64,000 bases of DNA from Wolbachia endosymbiont (group B) of Eucosma cana (GCF_947250645.1 NZ_OX366334.1:558001-622000); one strand, 5' to 3'; positions 18,279 through 29,059 are shown, counted from the first letter of the stretch. Numbers and translations are program-made. The notes: generated from the sequence alone by a model not told the origin.

Positions 18279-18836
18279 TTAATGATGCAATATATCCTTT
18301 TCTTTAATAGATAAGTCATCATCGACTTTTTTTACATTATCATCAGTAATGTTTTGTATTTCCTTTTTGGCAACATGAAAATCATCTTCTGAGATTTCCT
18401 TATTTTTCTTCATTTCCTCTATTTCTTCCATAACATCTCTGCGTATATTTCTAATTGCAACTCGTGCATTTTCAGAAAATTGATGCAATAATTTCACTAA
18501 TTTTTCACGAGTTTCTTGCGTTAAGTCTGGAAGAACTATACGTATAGTATTTCCTTCAACAACAGGATTTAAATTCAGGTTAGCATTGATTATCGCATTT
18601 TTTACTTCACCGATAACAGTAGCATCCCAAACTTTAACTGATAGAGTTTTGTTATCTATAGCTGAAACGCCTGCAACTTGGTTCAGTTTTTGATGTCCAC
18701 CATAGATATTTACAACTATACCATCAAGTAATGATGAGTTAGCTCTACCAGTACGTACACCTTTCATATCATCATGAAAAGACTGAATAGTTTTTAGCAT
18801 TCTTTCTTTTGTTTTAGCTTTTATTTCGTTTAACAT
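18279..18836 (-). CDS. frr: ribosome recycling factor
   Basis: Splits post-termination ribosomes together with EF-G. 185 residues, full length. The N-terminal helix ends with the conserved V-R-T-G-R-A-N-S-S-L-L motif, followed by the beta domain (V-A-G-V-S-A-I-D-N-K-T-L) and R-V-A-I-R-N-I-R-R-D-V. It is the last gene of the rpsB-tsf-pyrH-frr series, 7 bp after pyrH. Confidence 0.97.
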   Translation of the reverse strand: MLNEIKAKTKERMLKTIQSFHDDMKGVRTGRANSSLLDGIVVNIYGGHQKLNQVAGVSAIDNKTLSVKVWDATVIGEVKNAIINANLNLNPVVEGNTIRIVLPDLTQETREKLVKLLHQFSENARVAIRNIRRDVMEEIEEMKKNKEISEDDFHVAKKEIQNITDDNVKKVDDDLSIKEKDILHH

Positions 18837-18843
18837 AAATTAC

Positions 18844-19587
18844 CTAATGTTTATAATCTGAGACTATAGTATAAGTACCTTGACCCTTAATAATATCGAC
18901 CATTTTTTCTCTTTTTAAAGAAAAAACTATAATCGGGATAGAATTCTCACGAGCAAGTGAAATTGCTGATGCATCCATAACTTTTAAATCACGAGTTAGC
19001 AAATCTGTATAAGAAAGCCTATCATACATCACAGCATCCTCATTTTTTTTTGGATCAGCAGAATATACACCTCTTACTTGCGTACCTTTTAGAATAACAT
19101 CACAATTCATTTCAACAGCACGTAGAGCTGCAGCTGTATCTGTGGTAAAAAATGGGTTACCTGTACCTGCTGCAAAAATGACAACTCTACCTTTTTCTAA
19201 ATGATGAATAGCCTTCCTTCTTATATAAGGCTCACATATGGTAGTCATAGGTATAGCAGATAATACCCTAGAAACTATAGAGCTTTTTTCTAAAAAATTC
19301 TGCAAAATTAAAGCATTAATGACAGTGCCAAGCATTCCAATATAATCACTGCTTGCTCTTTCACAGCCACTTAAAGATGCTGATGCACCACGAAAAATAT
19401 TCCCACCACCAACAACAATACAAACTTGAACTCCGAGATTACAAACTTCAACTATGTCTTTGGATAGTTTATCTATCACTTCCATATCATGGCCAAATAG
19501 CTTTGATCCCATCAAAGCCTCCCCAGAGATTTTGAATAACACTCTGGGGTATTTTACTTCTGAAGTTTTGTTACTTATTTGCATCAT
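18844..19587 (-). CDS. pyrH: UMP kinase
   Basis: Phosphorylates UMP to UDP. Amino-acid-kinase fold: F-K-I-S-G-E-A-L near residue 18, the [10 protein letters not shown] nucleotide loop (about 59-68), and [13 protein letters not shown]. 247 residues. The start overlaps the 3' end of tsf by 17 bp (M-M-Q-I-S), which indicates translational coupling inside the rpsB-tsf-pyrH-frr operon. Confidence 0.97.
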   Translation of the reverse strand: MMQISNKTSEVKYPRVLFKISGEALMGSKLFGHDMEVIDKLSKDIVEVCNLGVQVCIVVGGGNIFRGASASLSGCERASSDYIGMLGTVINALILQNFLEKSSIVSRVLSAIPMTTICEPYIRRKAIHHLEKGRVVIFAAGTGNPFFTTDTAAALRAVEMNCDVILKGTQVRGVYSADPKKNEDAVMYDRLSYTDLLTRDLKVMDASAISLARENSIPIIVFSLKREKMVDIIKGQGTYTIVSDYKH

Positions 19588-20416
19588 CCAAAGTAAGTAA
19601 CTTATAATTAGCTAATTTAACAGCACTTGATTCTATAAAATCAGCAATCTTCATTTTATCATCTTTTATAAACTTCTGCTCTAGCAGAACAACTTCTTCA
19701 TAGTATTTAGCCATTCGTCCATCTACTATTTTTTTCGCTACCTCTTCAGGTTTATTTAAGCTCTTTACTTGCTCCTCAATTATAGAACGCTCATTGTTTA
19801 ATTTTTCTTGATCTAAATCATCTATAGATAAAGCTTCAGGTTTCATAGCAACTACATGCATAGCTATTTGCTTTCCAATCTCTTGTTTATCACCAGATGA
19901 TTGCAATGCTACTAAAGCACCAATCTTACCTAAGCCATGCATATCACCATGTACATAGCCAGCAATAATCCCATCCTCAGTCTCTAGGTAGCAAAGATTG
20001 CTTAACTCTAACTTCTCACCAAGAACCGATGTACCACTCATAATAGCTTCCTGCACTGTACCAACATCTTCATATTTGGCATTTTTTAACTCATCAAGAC
20101 TAGTACAACGTTCTTGACAAGCAATTGATGCTAAATTTGAAACTAATGCTATGAACTTCTCATTTCTAGCAACAAAATCAGTTTCACAATTAACTTTAAC
20201 CAATACACCATAATTTTTAGCCAAGCACATAGCAATAAGCCCATCTGAAGCTACTCTATCAGACTTTTTGTCAGCTTTAGCAAATCCTATTGTACGTAAC
20301 CTATCAACGGCTTTCTTAATATCACCATCACACTCTTCTAACGCTTTCTTACAATCGCTTAAGCCAAGCCCTGTTCTATCGCGTAATTCCCTTATACTAC
20401 TTGAATCCATCTTCAT
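19571..20416 (-). CDS. tsf: elongation factor Ts
   Basis: The nucleotide exchange factor for EF-Tu. It has the N-terminal UBA-like domain with [15 protein letters not shown] and the T-D-F-V-A-R-N core motif (C-E-T-D-F-V-A-R-N). 281 residues. Its first codons overlap the end of rpsB. ATG at 20416 or the one two codons later (20410) could start translation; both are in frame. Part of the conserved rpsB-tsf-pyrH-frr cluster. Confidence 0.97.
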   Translation of the reverse strand: MKMDSSSIRELRDRTGLGLSDCKKALEECDGDIKKAVDRLRTIGFAKADKKSDRVASDGLIAMCLAKNYGVLVKVNCETDFVARNEKFIALVSNLASIACQERCTSLDELKNAKYEDVGTVQEAIMSGTSVLGEKLELSNLCYLETEDGIIAGYVHGDMHGLGKIGALVALQSSGDKQEIGKQIAMHVVAMKPEALSIDDLDQEKLNNERSIIEEQVKSLNKPEEVAKKIVDGRMAKYYEEVVLLEQKFIKDDKMKIADFIESSAVKLANYKLLTLDDANK

Positions 20417-21228
20417 TTACTTACTATTACCTCCCTTTCTGTTTCATCCTTCATACGCTTCTTTTTAGTTTGCACAATACCCCCTTCTTTTTCTTGAATA
20501 AGCTCATCATCCTTAACTCTAGACCTTGTCAAACTAGACTCTATTCCAGCTAATATAGAATCAGCAGCTAATTTACAGTAGAGCTCTATTGATTTTCTTG
20601 AATCATCATTTCCTGGTATAGGATAGGCAATATCATCTGGGTCAGAATTGGTATCAAGTACTCCAACTACAGGAATACCTAATTTTTTAGCCTCTTTAAC
20701 CGCTATATGCTCTTTGTTAGTATCAATAATGAATAAAATATCAGGAACTGCTCCCATTTCTCTAATGCCACCCAATTCTTTATCAAGCTTTTTTCTTTTC
20801 TTTTCAATATTTCCTAATTCTTTTTTTGTTAAGATACTATCTTCATCATTTAATATTTTCTCATATTGTATCAAAGTTTTTATCGAAGAAGAAACAGTGT
20901 TCCAATTAGTAAGCATACCACCAAGCCATCGATCATTTACATAATATTGACCACAACGAACCGCTTCACTTGCAACAATATCTAAAGCTTGAAATTTCGT
21001 ACCAACAAATAAAATGCGACCATCTTGAGATGCAACATCGTATAAAGCTTTCATCGCCGCCTCTAACAATGGTAATGTTTTTCGTAAGTCTATTATGTGT
21101 ATACGATTCTGTTGATGTACACCATATATATATGGGGCCATTTTCGCATTCCAGCGACTAACTTTATGGCCAAAATGCACACCAGATTCAGCTAAATCAC
21201 GTATAGTGACTTTAGGCAAATTTGTCAT
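20413..21228 (-). CDS. rpsB: 30S ribosomal protein S2
   Basis: S2 with G-V-H-F-G-H-K near the N-terminus, the W-L-G-G-M-L-T-N-W motif and P-D-I-L-F-I-I-D-T. The frame is open further upstream (to 21258), but a strong ribosome-binding site GGAGG is placed just before the ATG at 21228 (M-T-N-L-P-K-V), so I use this start. The ~45-residue charged C-terminal extension (K-K-K-R-M-K-D-E) is longer than in E. coli-type proteins. First gene of the operon with tsf, pyrH and frr. Confidence 0.96.
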   Translation of the reverse strand: MTNLPKVTIRDLAESGVHFGHKVSRWNAKMAPYIYGVHQQNRIHIIDLRKTLPLLEAAMKALYDVASQDGRILFVGTKFQALDIVASEAVRCGQYYVNDRWLGGMLTNWNTVSSSIKTLIQYEKILNDEDSILTKKELGNIEKKRKKLDKELGGIREMGAVPDILFIIDTNKEHIAVKEAKKLGIPVVGVLDTNSDPDDIAYPIPGNDDSRKSIELYCKLAADSILAGIESSLTRSRVKDDELIQEKEGGIVQTKKKRMKDETEREVIVSK

Positions 21229-21409
21229 ATTTACTCCTCCAAATAGTTTATCCTCCATGGCATAACCCTAACGGGACTACTTGCATAAGCCATGTGTGAA
21301 ATTAAGTTATTTACATAGTAATAAAAAAGACAAAAAAGCGCAAACAAAAAATATTGACAAGTAGCAACACGTTGATTAGCTTTAAGATTGCAAACGTTAA
21401 AAAGCAATG

Positions 21410-21486
21410 GGGGGTGTAGCTCAGTTGGTTAGAGCGCATGCCTGTCACGCATGAGGTCGTGAGTTCAAGTCTCATCACTCCCGCCA
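21410..21486 (+). tRNA. tRNA-Asp (anticodon GTC)
   Basis: A 77-nt tRNA. The acceptor GGGGGTG pairs with CACTCCC (one G-U), with discriminator G and encoded CCA. The anticodon loop CTGTCAC gives GTC, and the T-arm contains GTTCAAGTC. It lies divergent from rpsB and upstream of yajC. Confidence 0.97.
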
Positions 21487-21616
21487 TTACAGCAGAAACA
21501 CCTTAAAATTCCTTAAGTTTCTTATTAATTTGAATTAATTTCTTTCAGAGACTTGACATGATATTGTAATTGCTGCTTAATCTATTTAACTTTATCGTTA
21601 ATAATTGGGATTAAAT

Positions 21617-22030
21617 ATGTTCATTTCTGAGGTTTTTGCGGCAGATGCGACTAACAATGTATCAGCATCTGTTGCTAGCTTTATTCCACTCATTTTAATA
21701 TTTGTAGTATTTTATTTTCTCATTATTCGCCCCAATCACAAAAAACTAAAAGAACATAGAAGGATGATAGATCAAATAAAACGTGGTGATACGGTTATTA
21801 CTTCTAGTGGAATAATAGGTGAAGTAAACAAAGTTGACGAAGTAAATGCACAACTAATACTAGAAATAGCACCAAAAATTGAAATAAAAATCCTAAAGTC
21901 TGCTATATCTGAAATCTTAAATAAAGAAATTCAAAAGCCAGTAGCTAAATCTATTGAAAAAAGCAAAGTTGAAAAGAATGGCAAGAAAAATAAACTAGAG
22001 GAAAGTAAAAAAGACAAAAATGCTTCATAA
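21617..22030 (+). CDS. yajC: Sec translocon accessory protein YajC
   Basis: A small inner-membrane protein that associates with SecDF. A single membrane helix lies at about residues 17-38 of the ATG start, followed by the diagnostic R-P-N-H-K-K-L-K-E-H and G-D-T-V-I-T-S-S-G motifs. A TTG at 21605 is also in frame, but ATG at 21617 (M-F-I-S-E-V-F-A) is the better start. The lysine-rich C-terminus ends 8 bp before glmS, so the two are probably co-transcribed. Confidence 0.94.
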   Translation: MFISEVFAADATNNVSASVASFIPLILIFVVFYFLIIRPNHKKLKEHRRMIDQIKRGDTVITSSGIIGEVNKVDEVNAQLILEIAPKIEIKILKSAISEILNKEIQKPVAKSIEKSKVEKNGKKNKLEESKKDKNAS

Positions 22031-22038
22031 TTTAAGAA

Positions 22039-23850
22039 GTGTGTGGAATATTAGGTATAGTAAGTAGCGGTGATTCAGTAATACCAACTTTACTAACCGC
22101 GTTGCAAAAATTGGAATACAGAGGTTATGACTCTTCAGGTATAGCAATTATAAATAATAGAGGTAAGATAGAAGTAAAAAAATCAGAAGGTAAAGTTGAA
22201 AGATTGTGTGAAGTTGTTCATGAGAGCAAGATATCTAGTAGCAAAGTTGGTATAGCACATACTCGTTGGGCTACACATGGAGCTCCAAATCTTAAAAATG
22301 CTCATCCCATTTATATAAATAATGTTGTTGTTGCTCATAATGGCATAATTGAAAATTACAATATATTAAAAAAGGATCTGGAGGAAAAGGGAGTATCTTT
22401 CCACACCGATACTGATACAGAAGTGATACCAAACATATTAACTTCATATCTTGATGAAGGGTTATCACCAGTTGATTCTATATTACAGTGTCTAAACAAT
22501 TTACAAGGTTCACTTGCTTTGGCTTTATTATTTGCAGAATATCCAGATACTTTATTTGTTGCAAAAAGAAATTTGCCTTTAGCAATAGGATATAACTGTA
22601 ATAAAGTGTTTGCTGCTTCTGATACTAATACTTTGAATTCATTTGTAGAAAAAATATTGCATTTAGAAGATAATGATATTGCAGTAATAAAATCTAACGA
22701 ATTCAGTATATATAATAATGGTATACAAGTTAAACGCAGAACAGAAAATAGCAGTCCAAGAAATTTTCTAATTAGTAAAAATGGTTACCCTAGCTTTATG
22801 CTAAAAGAAATTTTTGAGCAACCGTATGCATTAAACAAAACAATAAATCAATTTTATAAACAATATAAAGAAATCAACAAAGAATTATTTTCTGAACTAG
22901 GTTACATTACTATAGTTGGATGCGGTTCATCCTATTTTGCTGGACTAATAGCAAAGTGTTGGCTGGAAAGTATTGCTCAAATTCGGGTATATCTAGAAAT
23001 CTCGTCAGAATTTAGGTATAGCAGCGTCAAGCTCGAAGAAGGTAGTATTGGCTTATTCATTTCTCAATCTGGTGAAACTGCAGATACTATGGAAGCACTA
23101 CGTTATGCGAGATTGCAGAAACAAATGATCATTAGCATAATTAATACATTTAATAGCAGCATAGAAAAAGCCTCAGATATTGTATTGCATACTCTTGCTG
23201 GACCTGAGATTGGTGTTGCTTCGACAAAAACCTTTTCTACGCAGCTTGCAATTTTAGCATGCTTTGCTGTAGAGCTTGGAAAAATAAAAGGTATACTGGG
23301 TAGAGAGAGGATAAAGGAACTAAGCGGTGCTATTAATTCCATTCCCGAACATGTAGAGCATGTTTTGAATGTGATGGAAATACAACATATATCAGGCAGT
23401 ATATTAGAGCACAATAATATAATTATAATTGGGAGAGGAAGCTCATATGGAGTTGCAATGGAAGGTGCATTGAAGATAAAAGAGCTTTCATATATCAACA
23501 CAATTGGTATTGCAGCGGGAGAAATGAAGCACGGTTCTATCGCTTTGATAGACTCTACTGTACTTGTTATCGCAATTATTCCTTACGATAATTTATTCTT
23601 TAAAACGCTATCCAATATACAAGAGATTATTGCAAGAAAAGGTAAAGTAATTGCCTTTAGTGATAAGCAAGGAGCACCGCTCTTAAAGGGAATTTGCATA
23701 GATGTGGTGCAACTTCCAGAAGTTGACAATTTTGTTTCTCCAATTATCTACAGTGTTGCTATGCAATTTCTTGCTTATTCTATTGCAGAAAAAAAAGGGT
23801 TAGATGTAGATTGCCCGAGAAATTTAGCTAAATCTGTCACAGTTGAGTAA
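22039..23850 (+). CDS. glmS: glucosamine-fructose-6-phosphate aminotransferase
   Basis: Makes glucosamine-6-phosphate for peptidoglycan/lipid precursors. It starts with GTG immediately followed by Cys-Gly-Ile (the N-terminal nucleophile cysteine after Met removal). The glutaminase domain shows Y-R-G-Y-D-S-S-G, H-T-R-W-A-T-H-G and H-N-G-I-I-E-N. Two SIS domains follow, with C-G-S-S-Y and S-Q-S-G-E-T-A-D-T. The end is A-K-S-V-T-V-E. 603 residues, normal length. It sits directly after yajC. Confidence 0.97.
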   Translation: MCGILGIVSSGDSVIPTLLTALQKLEYRGYDSSGIAIINNRGKIEVKKSEGKVERLCEVVHESKISSSKVGIAHTRWATHGAPNLKNAHPIYINNVVVAHNGIIENYNILKKDLEEKGVSFHTDTDTEVIPNILTSYLDEGLSPVDSILQCLNNLQGSLALALLFAEYPDTLFVAKRNLPLAIGYNCNKVFAASDTNTLNSFVEKILHLEDNDIAVIKSNEFSIYNNGIQVKRRTENSSPRNFLISKNGYPSFMLKEIFEQPYALNKTINQFYKQYKEINKELFSELGYITIVGCGSSYFAGLIAKCWLESIAQIRVYLEISSEFRYSSVKLEEGSIGLFISQSGETADTMEALRYARLQKQMIISIINTFNSSIEKASDIVLHTLAGPEIGVASTKTFSTQLAILACFAVELGKIKGILGRERIKELSGAINSIPEHVEHVLNVMEIQHISGSILEHNNIIIIGRGSSYGVAMEGALKIKELSYINTIGIAAGEMKHGSIALIDSTVLVIAIIPYDNLFFKTLSNIQEIIARKGKVIAFSDKQGAPLLKGICIDVVQLPEVDNFVSPIIYSVAMQFLAYSIAEKKGLDVDCPRNLAKSVTVE

Positions 23851-24126
23851 CTTATTTAAAGTGAGTTGCTAATTAACAGCTCTCATTGTCAGTTATAAAT
23901 TACTGAATTTTACTAATAAATTCATTAGCCCTCTGCGAAAGAATATGTAACTAATGTAAGGATGAAAGAGGCTAAAATCCACGCCTCAAATTAACAAGAT
24001 TTGCCATTATGGTTACCAGACACAACTTAACCTAGCAAGCAAGAATTAACTAACAGAAAAATTGAAAACTAATATCAGTCTCTTAATGTAATGCTACCAA
24101 TATTTTTCTAAAAAGCAATATGTTTT

Positions 24127-24312
24127 CTATTCAGGAAAGTCTACATCGCCATAACAATATTTACTAGAATGAGGTCTTGTCTCACTGTAAAAACGCAACC
24201 AATGATCAACGTCTATCTGAAGATCTTCTAATAAATTGTAGATTGTTTTACAAAAAAAGAGGAGTAAATGAGAGTTCAGTAACTTGATTATAGAGTTGTA
24301 CTGCCTTTCCAT
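24127..24312 (-). pseudogene. IS481-like transposase, C-terminal remnant
   Basis: The frame reads L-L-E-D-L-Q-I-D-V-D-H-W-L-R-F-Y and R-P-H-S-S-K-Y-C-Y-G. This matches the C-terminal end of the integrase-type transposase remnant at 39158-39994 (S-T-L-E-E-L-Q-L-D-W-L-H-S-Y-N-R). The catalytic core is missing, and I find neither end of the element. A relic only. Confidence 0.7.
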
Positions 24313-24416
24313 ATTTGAAGCAAGTTGTTATTCTATCTCAAACCATAGCACAAAGTAAATATGTCAATTTACACTAAAATTTTCTGTTTATAAGTTATAT
24401 TATGTAAAGATACTAT

Positions 24417-24445
24417 TTGACCTTAAGCTTTAAAGATATTATGTA
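24417..24445 (+). promoter_or_regulatory. possible sigma70 promoter
   Basis: TTGACC at 24417-24422, 17 bp, then TATGTA at 24440-24445, about 30 bp before the ATG at 24475. The -10 is weak. Confidence 0.35.
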
Positions 24446-24474
24446 ATAGCATTATTTAATATGCGAGGTTTATT

Positions 24475-25221
24475 ATGGTTAAAGTAAGTGCTGGTGAAAA
24501 CTCAAAAAAGCTTAAAGATGGTAAAAATCAGCCTATATCACCAAAAAAGTTCAAAAGTAGTCAGCCTATGTTACCAAAACGGAGTCAGAATTCTGGTGAA
24601 AAGCTATGGAGTGCATTTCACGCATTAATGAACGTAATATCGGAGCTAGAAAAAACAAAGGTTACAGTGGAACTAAAAAAAGACACTGAAATATCAGAAG
24701 AACAATTGAATAAAATAATAGCATTAAAAAATCAAGTAGAAGAAGAAACAGAGCAAATAATGATGCCATGTTTCAAGAAAATAATAGTAGAATTGAAAGG
24801 AACAAAAATAGAGAAATTGTCTACGGAGCTAAAAAAGCTGGCAGAAGTACAAGGTGAAAAAATACAAGAGTTATGTAAGAGACTAAAATCAGGTACTGGA
24901 ACAGAAGAAGATCAAAACAAACTCAAGAGAGCAGTAAAAGGATTAGCAAAAGAGTGTTCCAAAGAGCTCACAAATTACGTATCTGATTCAAATTCGATAA
25001 TGTTGTACACTGCTGTTATTGGTGTTGGTCTTGCTGTTGGACTGATAGCAAATACTATACTTCAGCACACAACTAGACTAAGTATGTTAGCAATAATTAT
25101 CATAGCTACAGCATCTGCACTCGTAGCTGGTGGTGCTACACACACAACACTAAGACCTAATACTAAAATAGATGAATCAAAAGAAGTCCAAATAAAGAGT
25201 TCTCATCACTCACTTTCCTAA
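24475..25221 (+). CDS. Wolbachia-type hypothetical protein with C-terminal membrane pair
   Basis: 248 residues; I do not recognise a family. The N-terminus is Lys/Ser-rich with a repeated Q-P-I/M-x-P-K phrase. The middle (about 45-165) is predicted helical and charged, with E-L-K-K and E-K-I-Q-E-L patterns. Two hydrophobic segments follow at about 176-195 and 203-222 with a short loop, then a polar tail. The topology resembles other Wolbachia proteins in this window with two C-terminal membrane helices (46305-47657). A membrane-associated or exported role is possible but not shown. Confidence 0.7.
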   Translation: MVKVSAGENSKKLKDGKNQPISPKKFKSSQPMLPKRSQNSGEKLWSAFHALMNVISELEKTKVTVELKKDTEISEEQLNKIIALKNQVEEETEQIMMPCFKKIIVELKGTKIEKLSTELKKLAEVQGEKIQELCKRLKSGTGTEEDQNKLKRAVKGLAKECSKELTNYVSDSNSIMLYTAVIGVGLAVGLIANTILQHTTRLSMLAIIIIATASALVAGGATHTTLRPNTKIDESKEVQIKSSHHSLS

Positions 25222-25392
25222 TCACACTTTAATTCAAACTTTATCAGTTTTATTCAAGTTGCTTCTAAAAGGAGAATATCAATGGTGTTCTCTTTACTGA
25301 TTTGGTTAAAATGCAGAAAACGCCTATGTCAAAATTTACACAGATGTTAAGTGCTGCCACTAATTCCCAGTTAGTACAATTTGTGTATCTTA

Positions 25393-25421
25393 TTGACATA
25401 TTTAATTTATTCTGTTACAAT
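25393..25421 (+). promoter_or_regulatory. sigma70-like promoter of the 25449 gene
   Basis: TTGACA (25393-25398), exactly 17 bp, TACAAT (25416-25421). This is a near-consensus match 28 bp upstream of the ATG at 25449, which is also preceded by a TTGAGG purine run. Confidence 0.6.
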
Positions 25422-25448
25422 TTTTAGTAATTAGGTTGAGGTAAAACA

Positions 25449-26498
25449 ATGAAGAGTTTTAAATGGCTACTTAATCAAGTCAGACTTTCATGGATTAGCT
25501 TAATATCAAAAGTAAAGAGATTTTTTCAAACTAACGATACACATCATCAAACAACTGCTAGCAATGGAAATGACCATACAAAAAAAATAAGTATAGAGAA
25601 TAAAATAGAAACGAAAGGTAATGAGATTGATTTAGAGGATGAACAGGATGTGTTTGAGGATGCTCTAACAGGAGAAGAGCTAGATGAAGAAGAATTTTTT
25701 TATGCTGTTGAAAGTTTTAATGAACAGGAAGTTAATGCTAATAGAGAAAAAAAGGAATATGAAAAAAATAAGTACTATAGTCTACAAGATGGTCTACAAG
25801 AAAAAAATGAATTTGATCACACAACGCACACTCTTACACTTGCTTTTGAAATTGAAAAGCCATTTCCAGACTCTGACCTTAGTAAATTTAAATTGTGCGA
25901 GCTTAAGCAAAATGGTGGTAAATACACATTTACTCTAGAGGATGACCAGAAAAATCGTATAGAGCTACACTCTGAATACCTTAATATGTATTTTCCTAAG
26001 TATTTTGAGAAACACAGAAAAAAAGGAGCATACACTGAACTTTTTTCTCAAGAAGAAAATGGAATTAGCAATGATATTATCATCCCATTAGAAGTTCCAA
26101 AAGAGGTAGGGATACTTACTGAAAAATTCGGCCGGATGAACTTCATAAAAGCAAATATACAATCTCAAATATCAGATTTTCCGGGAGATATAAATCTAAA
26201 AGATTGTAAAGATCATGTAAACTTCTATCTTAATTCAAATAATACTATATCTCTTTTTCTAACGTCAGCACCGATAAAATTTGCAGCTAGATTATCAGGT
26301 ACTCCAACAGAAACAAACTGGCCAATAAAGGATATTCTAGTCAGAGGTAGTTTTATTAATCAGCATATTGATAAGCAAACTAGAGTTGAAAAAGTGATTG
26401 AGCCTTATATTGATAAGCATTCTATAGTTGAAGAAGCTTTTGAAGTAGTTAACGTAGAATGTGCATCAGAGCTGAAGATTTCTCAACCTAGCATATAG
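25449..26498 (+). CDS. hypothetical protein with acidic linker
   Basis: 349 residues, family not recognised. The N-terminus is basic/amphipathic (K-S-F-K-W-L-L-N-Q-V-R-L-S-W). A strongly acidic stretch follows at about 60-90 (D-L-E-D-E-Q-D-V-F-E-D and E-E-L-D-E-E-E-F-F). The rest is a globular-looking part with regular alternation of hydrophobic and polar residues. No signal peptide or membrane segment. It has its own near-consensus promoter. Its last 11 bases overlap the convergent gene at 26488. A Wolbachia accessory protein; no function is proposed. Confidence 0.7.
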   Translation: MKSFKWLLNQVRLSWISLISKVKRFFQTNDTHHQTTASNGNDHTKKISIENKIETKGNEIDLEDEQDVFEDALTGEELDEEEFFYAVESFNEQEVNANREKKEYEKNKYYSLQDGLQEKNEFDHTTHTLTLAFEIEKPFPDSDLSKFKLCELKQNGGKYTFTLEDDQKNRIELHSEYLNMYFPKYFEKHRKKGAYTELFSQEENGISNDIIIPLEVPKEVGILTEKFGRMNFIKANIQSQISDFPGDINLKDCKDHVNFYLNSNNTISLFLTSAPIKFAARLSGTPTETNWPIKDILVRGSFINQHIDKQTRVEKVIEPYIDKHSIVEEAFEVVNVECASELKISQPSI

Positions 26499-27012
26499 CC
26501 TTATATTCTTTCATCAGCATGATATAATTTTGTGCAGATTGTGTAATATGTTTAATTTCCTCATCTGACATTTTTTTGAAGAATTGTGCTGGCCTGCCAG
26601 CCCATACTTCACCACTTTTTATCACTTTCCCATGCGTTACCAGTGAGCCAGCAGCTACCATAGCTTCAGACTCCACAATCGCATGATCCATTATAACAGA
26701 GCCCATACCAATAAATGCTTTATCATGTATCGTGCATGCATGTAACACACAAAAATGTCCAACCGTCACCATACTACCAATAATCGTATCACCGCCTGGA
26801 TTTCTATCTACATGAATTACGGTGCCATCTTGAATATTCGTTTCATCACCTATTTTGATTGATCCAACATCTCCTCTGATCACACAATTAAACCAGATAC
26901 TCGCATTCCTTCCTATTTCAACGTTACCTATGATACGCACACCATCTGCGATAAAAGAACTTTCATCCATTTTTGGTTCATAATCTTTGTATTTTAAAAT
27001 GTGATAGCTCAT
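26488..27012 (-). CDS. gamma-carbonic-anhydrase-like hexapeptide-repeat protein
   Basis: A left-handed beta-helix protein of 174 residues with isoleucine-spaced hexapeptide repeats (V-R-I-I-G-N-V-E-I-G-R-N-A-S-I-W). The metal-ligand histidines of the gamma-CA/PaaY/YrdA group are present: H-V-D-R, then V-G-H-F-C-V-L-H-A-C. Catalysis is unproven; many family members are acyltransferase-like or of unknown role. Convergent with and slightly overlapping the gene on its left; divergent from secG. Confidence 0.88.
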   Translation of the reverse strand: MSYHILKYKDYEPKMDESSFIADGVRIIGNVEIGRNASIWFNCVIRGDVGSIKIGDETNIQDGTVIHVDRNPGGDTIIGSMVTVGHFCVLHACTIHDKAFIGMGSVIMDHAIVESEAMVAAGSLVTHGKVIKSGEVWAGRPAQFFKKMSDEEIKHITQSAQNYIMLMKEYKAIC

Positions 27013-27083
27013 AATTTAAATAAGGTTTAATACATACTTGGATTCCAGTAGTCAAGTTACTCGGGTAAAGATATTCTTGACTT

Positions 27084-27449
27084 ATGATCCTTATGCTCCT
27101 AAAATCTTTATTTTTAGCTCTATTCATAATGTCAGTAACAGTACTTAGTGTACTTCAAATAATATTAGTTGTTGTATTGGTAATTTTAGTGCTCCTGCAG
27201 CCACCTGGAAGTAGTTCATTAAGTGGCTTTAGTAATTCACAACAGGGAATGAATTCAATAATTCCGGTAAAGTCTTCTGAAAATCCACTCAGTAGAATAA
27301 CTTCTATAGTTGCTGGGCTGTTCATTATAAATACACTGTTACTATCAGGATTATGTTCAAAAGATGTACATAAAAAATCAATTGCAGAGAAAATTATATC
27401 AGAAAAGAAGCAAGAAGGCCAATCAACTTCTGTTCCATTTGAAAATTAA
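27084..27449 (+). CDS. secG: preprotein translocase subunit SecG
   Basis: Small SecYEG partner. Two membrane helices (about residues 12-35 and 70-90) flank the conserved [13 protein letters not shown] motif. 121 residues. The first methionines are clustered, so the true start may be a few codons inside. The stop overlaps the first base of pyrG by one nucleotide, so the two genes are coupled; secG-pyrG adjacency is common in Alphaproteobacteria. Confidence 0.9.
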   Translation: MILMLLKSLFLALFIMSVTVLSVLQIILVVVLVILVLLQPPGSSSLSGFSNSQQGMNSIIPVKSSENPLSRITSIVAGLFIINTLLLSGLCSKDVHKKSIAEKIISEKKQEGQSTSVPFEN

Positions 27450-29059
27450 TGAAAGAAACCAAGTTTATCTTTGTTACAGGTGGAGTTGTTTCATCACTTG
27501 GTAAGGGTTTAGTTGCTTCAAGTGTGGGAGCACTTCTTCAAGCTCATGGATTCAATGTTCGCATCAGAAAGCTTGACCCATATCTCAACATTGATCCTGG
27601 AACAATGAGCCCAGCTCAGCACGGGGAGGTATTTGTTACTGAGGATGGTGCTGAAACTGATTTAGACCTTGGACATTACGAGCGTTTTACTAAAATTAAA
27701 GCAACCAAGGACGACAATATAACAACTGGTAAAGTATATAATAAATTATTAAAGAAGGAAAGGTGTGGTGATTATCTAGGCAAAACTGTGCAAATCATTC
27801 CTCATGTGACAGATTTAATCAAATCTTTCATTTTTAATGGTACAGAAGATTTAGATTTTGTAATATGCGAAATAGGCGGAACCGTAGGTGATATTGAAAG
27901 CCAACCGTTTTTGGAAGCTATACGCCAAGTTAATTATAAACTAGGAAAGCAAAAAGTTATCCTTATTCACTTAACTTTAATACCATACCTCACTGCAGCA
28001 CAAGAATTAAAGACAAAACCGACACAGCATTCAGTTCGAGAGTTAAACTCTGCGGGGTTACAACCAGATATTATATTATGTCGCAGTGAAAAAGAAATTT
28101 CCGATAATCAAAAAGAAAAGATAGCCAATCTTTGCAATGTTTCTTTATCTAACGTAATACCTGCTCCTGATGTAAACCATATATACGAGTTACCGTCCTT
28201 GTATAATCAATGTGGGCTCGGGACACAAATTTTGGATCACTTTCACTTAAGTAAGCCAAAACCAAGCTTACCTGAATGGGACCAAATAGTACACTCTATG
28301 AAACATCCAACACAAGAAGTTATCGTTTCCATAGTAGGAAAATATACTGAATTTCCTGACGCATATAAATCACTGATTGAAGCATTAAACCATGGTGCAA
28401 TTAGTAATAAAGCTAGAGTGAAGATAAATTGGGTCAACTCAAGAGAAGAGAATGGAAAATCTATAGATGCAAAGTTTATCAGAGAAAAATTACAAAGCTC
28501 TAATTCAGTCCTTGTTCCAGGAGGATTTGGTGATAATGGAATAGAAGGTAAAATATTAGCAATAAACTATGCCCGTGTAAATAACATTCCTTTTTTAGGA
28601 ATATGTCTTGGTATGCAGCTTGCAGTGATTGAATTTGCTCGTAACGTTATTAAGCTTGAAGATGTACACTCTGAAGAATTTTATACTTGCAAACACCCAA
28701 TCATCAAGCTCGCTGATGGTAAGAACGTTGATCTTGGTGGAACCATGAGACTTGGAACATACAAGTGTAATATAAGTCCAAATTCAAAAATGGCAAATGT
28801 GTATAGTAGTGTCACTATTTCAGAAAGACACAGACACAGATATATAGTTAATTTAGATTATAAAAGTAACTTAGAAGAGAATGGAATGATATGCAGTGGT
28901 ATATCAGAAGATAAAACATGCATAGAGACAGTGGAGCTAAAAAATCACTCATGGTTTATTGGTGTGCAATTTCATCCAGAATTTCAATCAAGACCATTTT
29001 CTCCTCATCCTCTCTTTACATCATTTATTAAGGCAGCTATTGACAACAGAGTTTCATAG
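27449..29059 (+). CDS. pyrG: CTP synthase
   Basis: Makes CTP from UTP with glutamine. The N-terminal synthetase begins [13 protein letters not shown] (P-loop, residues 8-20) and contains [14 protein letters not shown]. The C-terminal glutamine amidotransferase has G-I-C-L-G-M-Q (nucleophile Cys) and the H-P-E-F-Q-S-R-P end with the catalytic His-Glu. 536 residues, normal length. Coupled to secG. Confidence 0.98.
   Translation: MKETKFIFVTGGVVSSLGKGLVASSVGALLQAHGFNVRIRKLDPYLNIDPGTMSPAQHGEVFVTEDGAETDLDLGHYERFTKIKATKDDNITTGKVYNKLLKKERCGDYLGKTVQIIPHVTDLIKSFIFNGTEDLDFVICEIGGTVGDIESQPFLEAIRQVNYKLGKQKVILIHLTLIPYLTAAQELKTKPTQHSVRELNSAGLQPDIILCRSEKEISDNQKEKIANLCNVSLSNVIPAPDVNHIYELPSLYNQCGLGTQILDHFHLSKPKPSLPEWDQIVHSMKHPTQEVIVSIVGKYTEFPDAYKSLIEALNHGAISNKARVKINWVNSREENGKSIDAKFIREKLQSSNSVLVPGGFGDNGIEGKILAINYARVNNIPFLGICLGMQLAVIEFARNVIKLEDVHSEEFYTCKHPIIKLADGKNVDLGGTMRLGTYKCNISPNSKMANVYSSVTISERHRHRYIVNLDYKSNLEENGMICSGISEDKTCIETVELKNHSWFIGVQFHPEFQSRPFSPHPLFTSFIKAAIDNRVS

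Larger units (their letters stand above)
23851..24474. other. spacer with a decayed IS481-type transposase end
   Basis: Between glmS and the next gene I see only the transposase remnant described at 24127-24312 and a likely promoter at 24417-24445. The rest has no gene-like frame and many stops on both strands. Confidence 0.6.
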
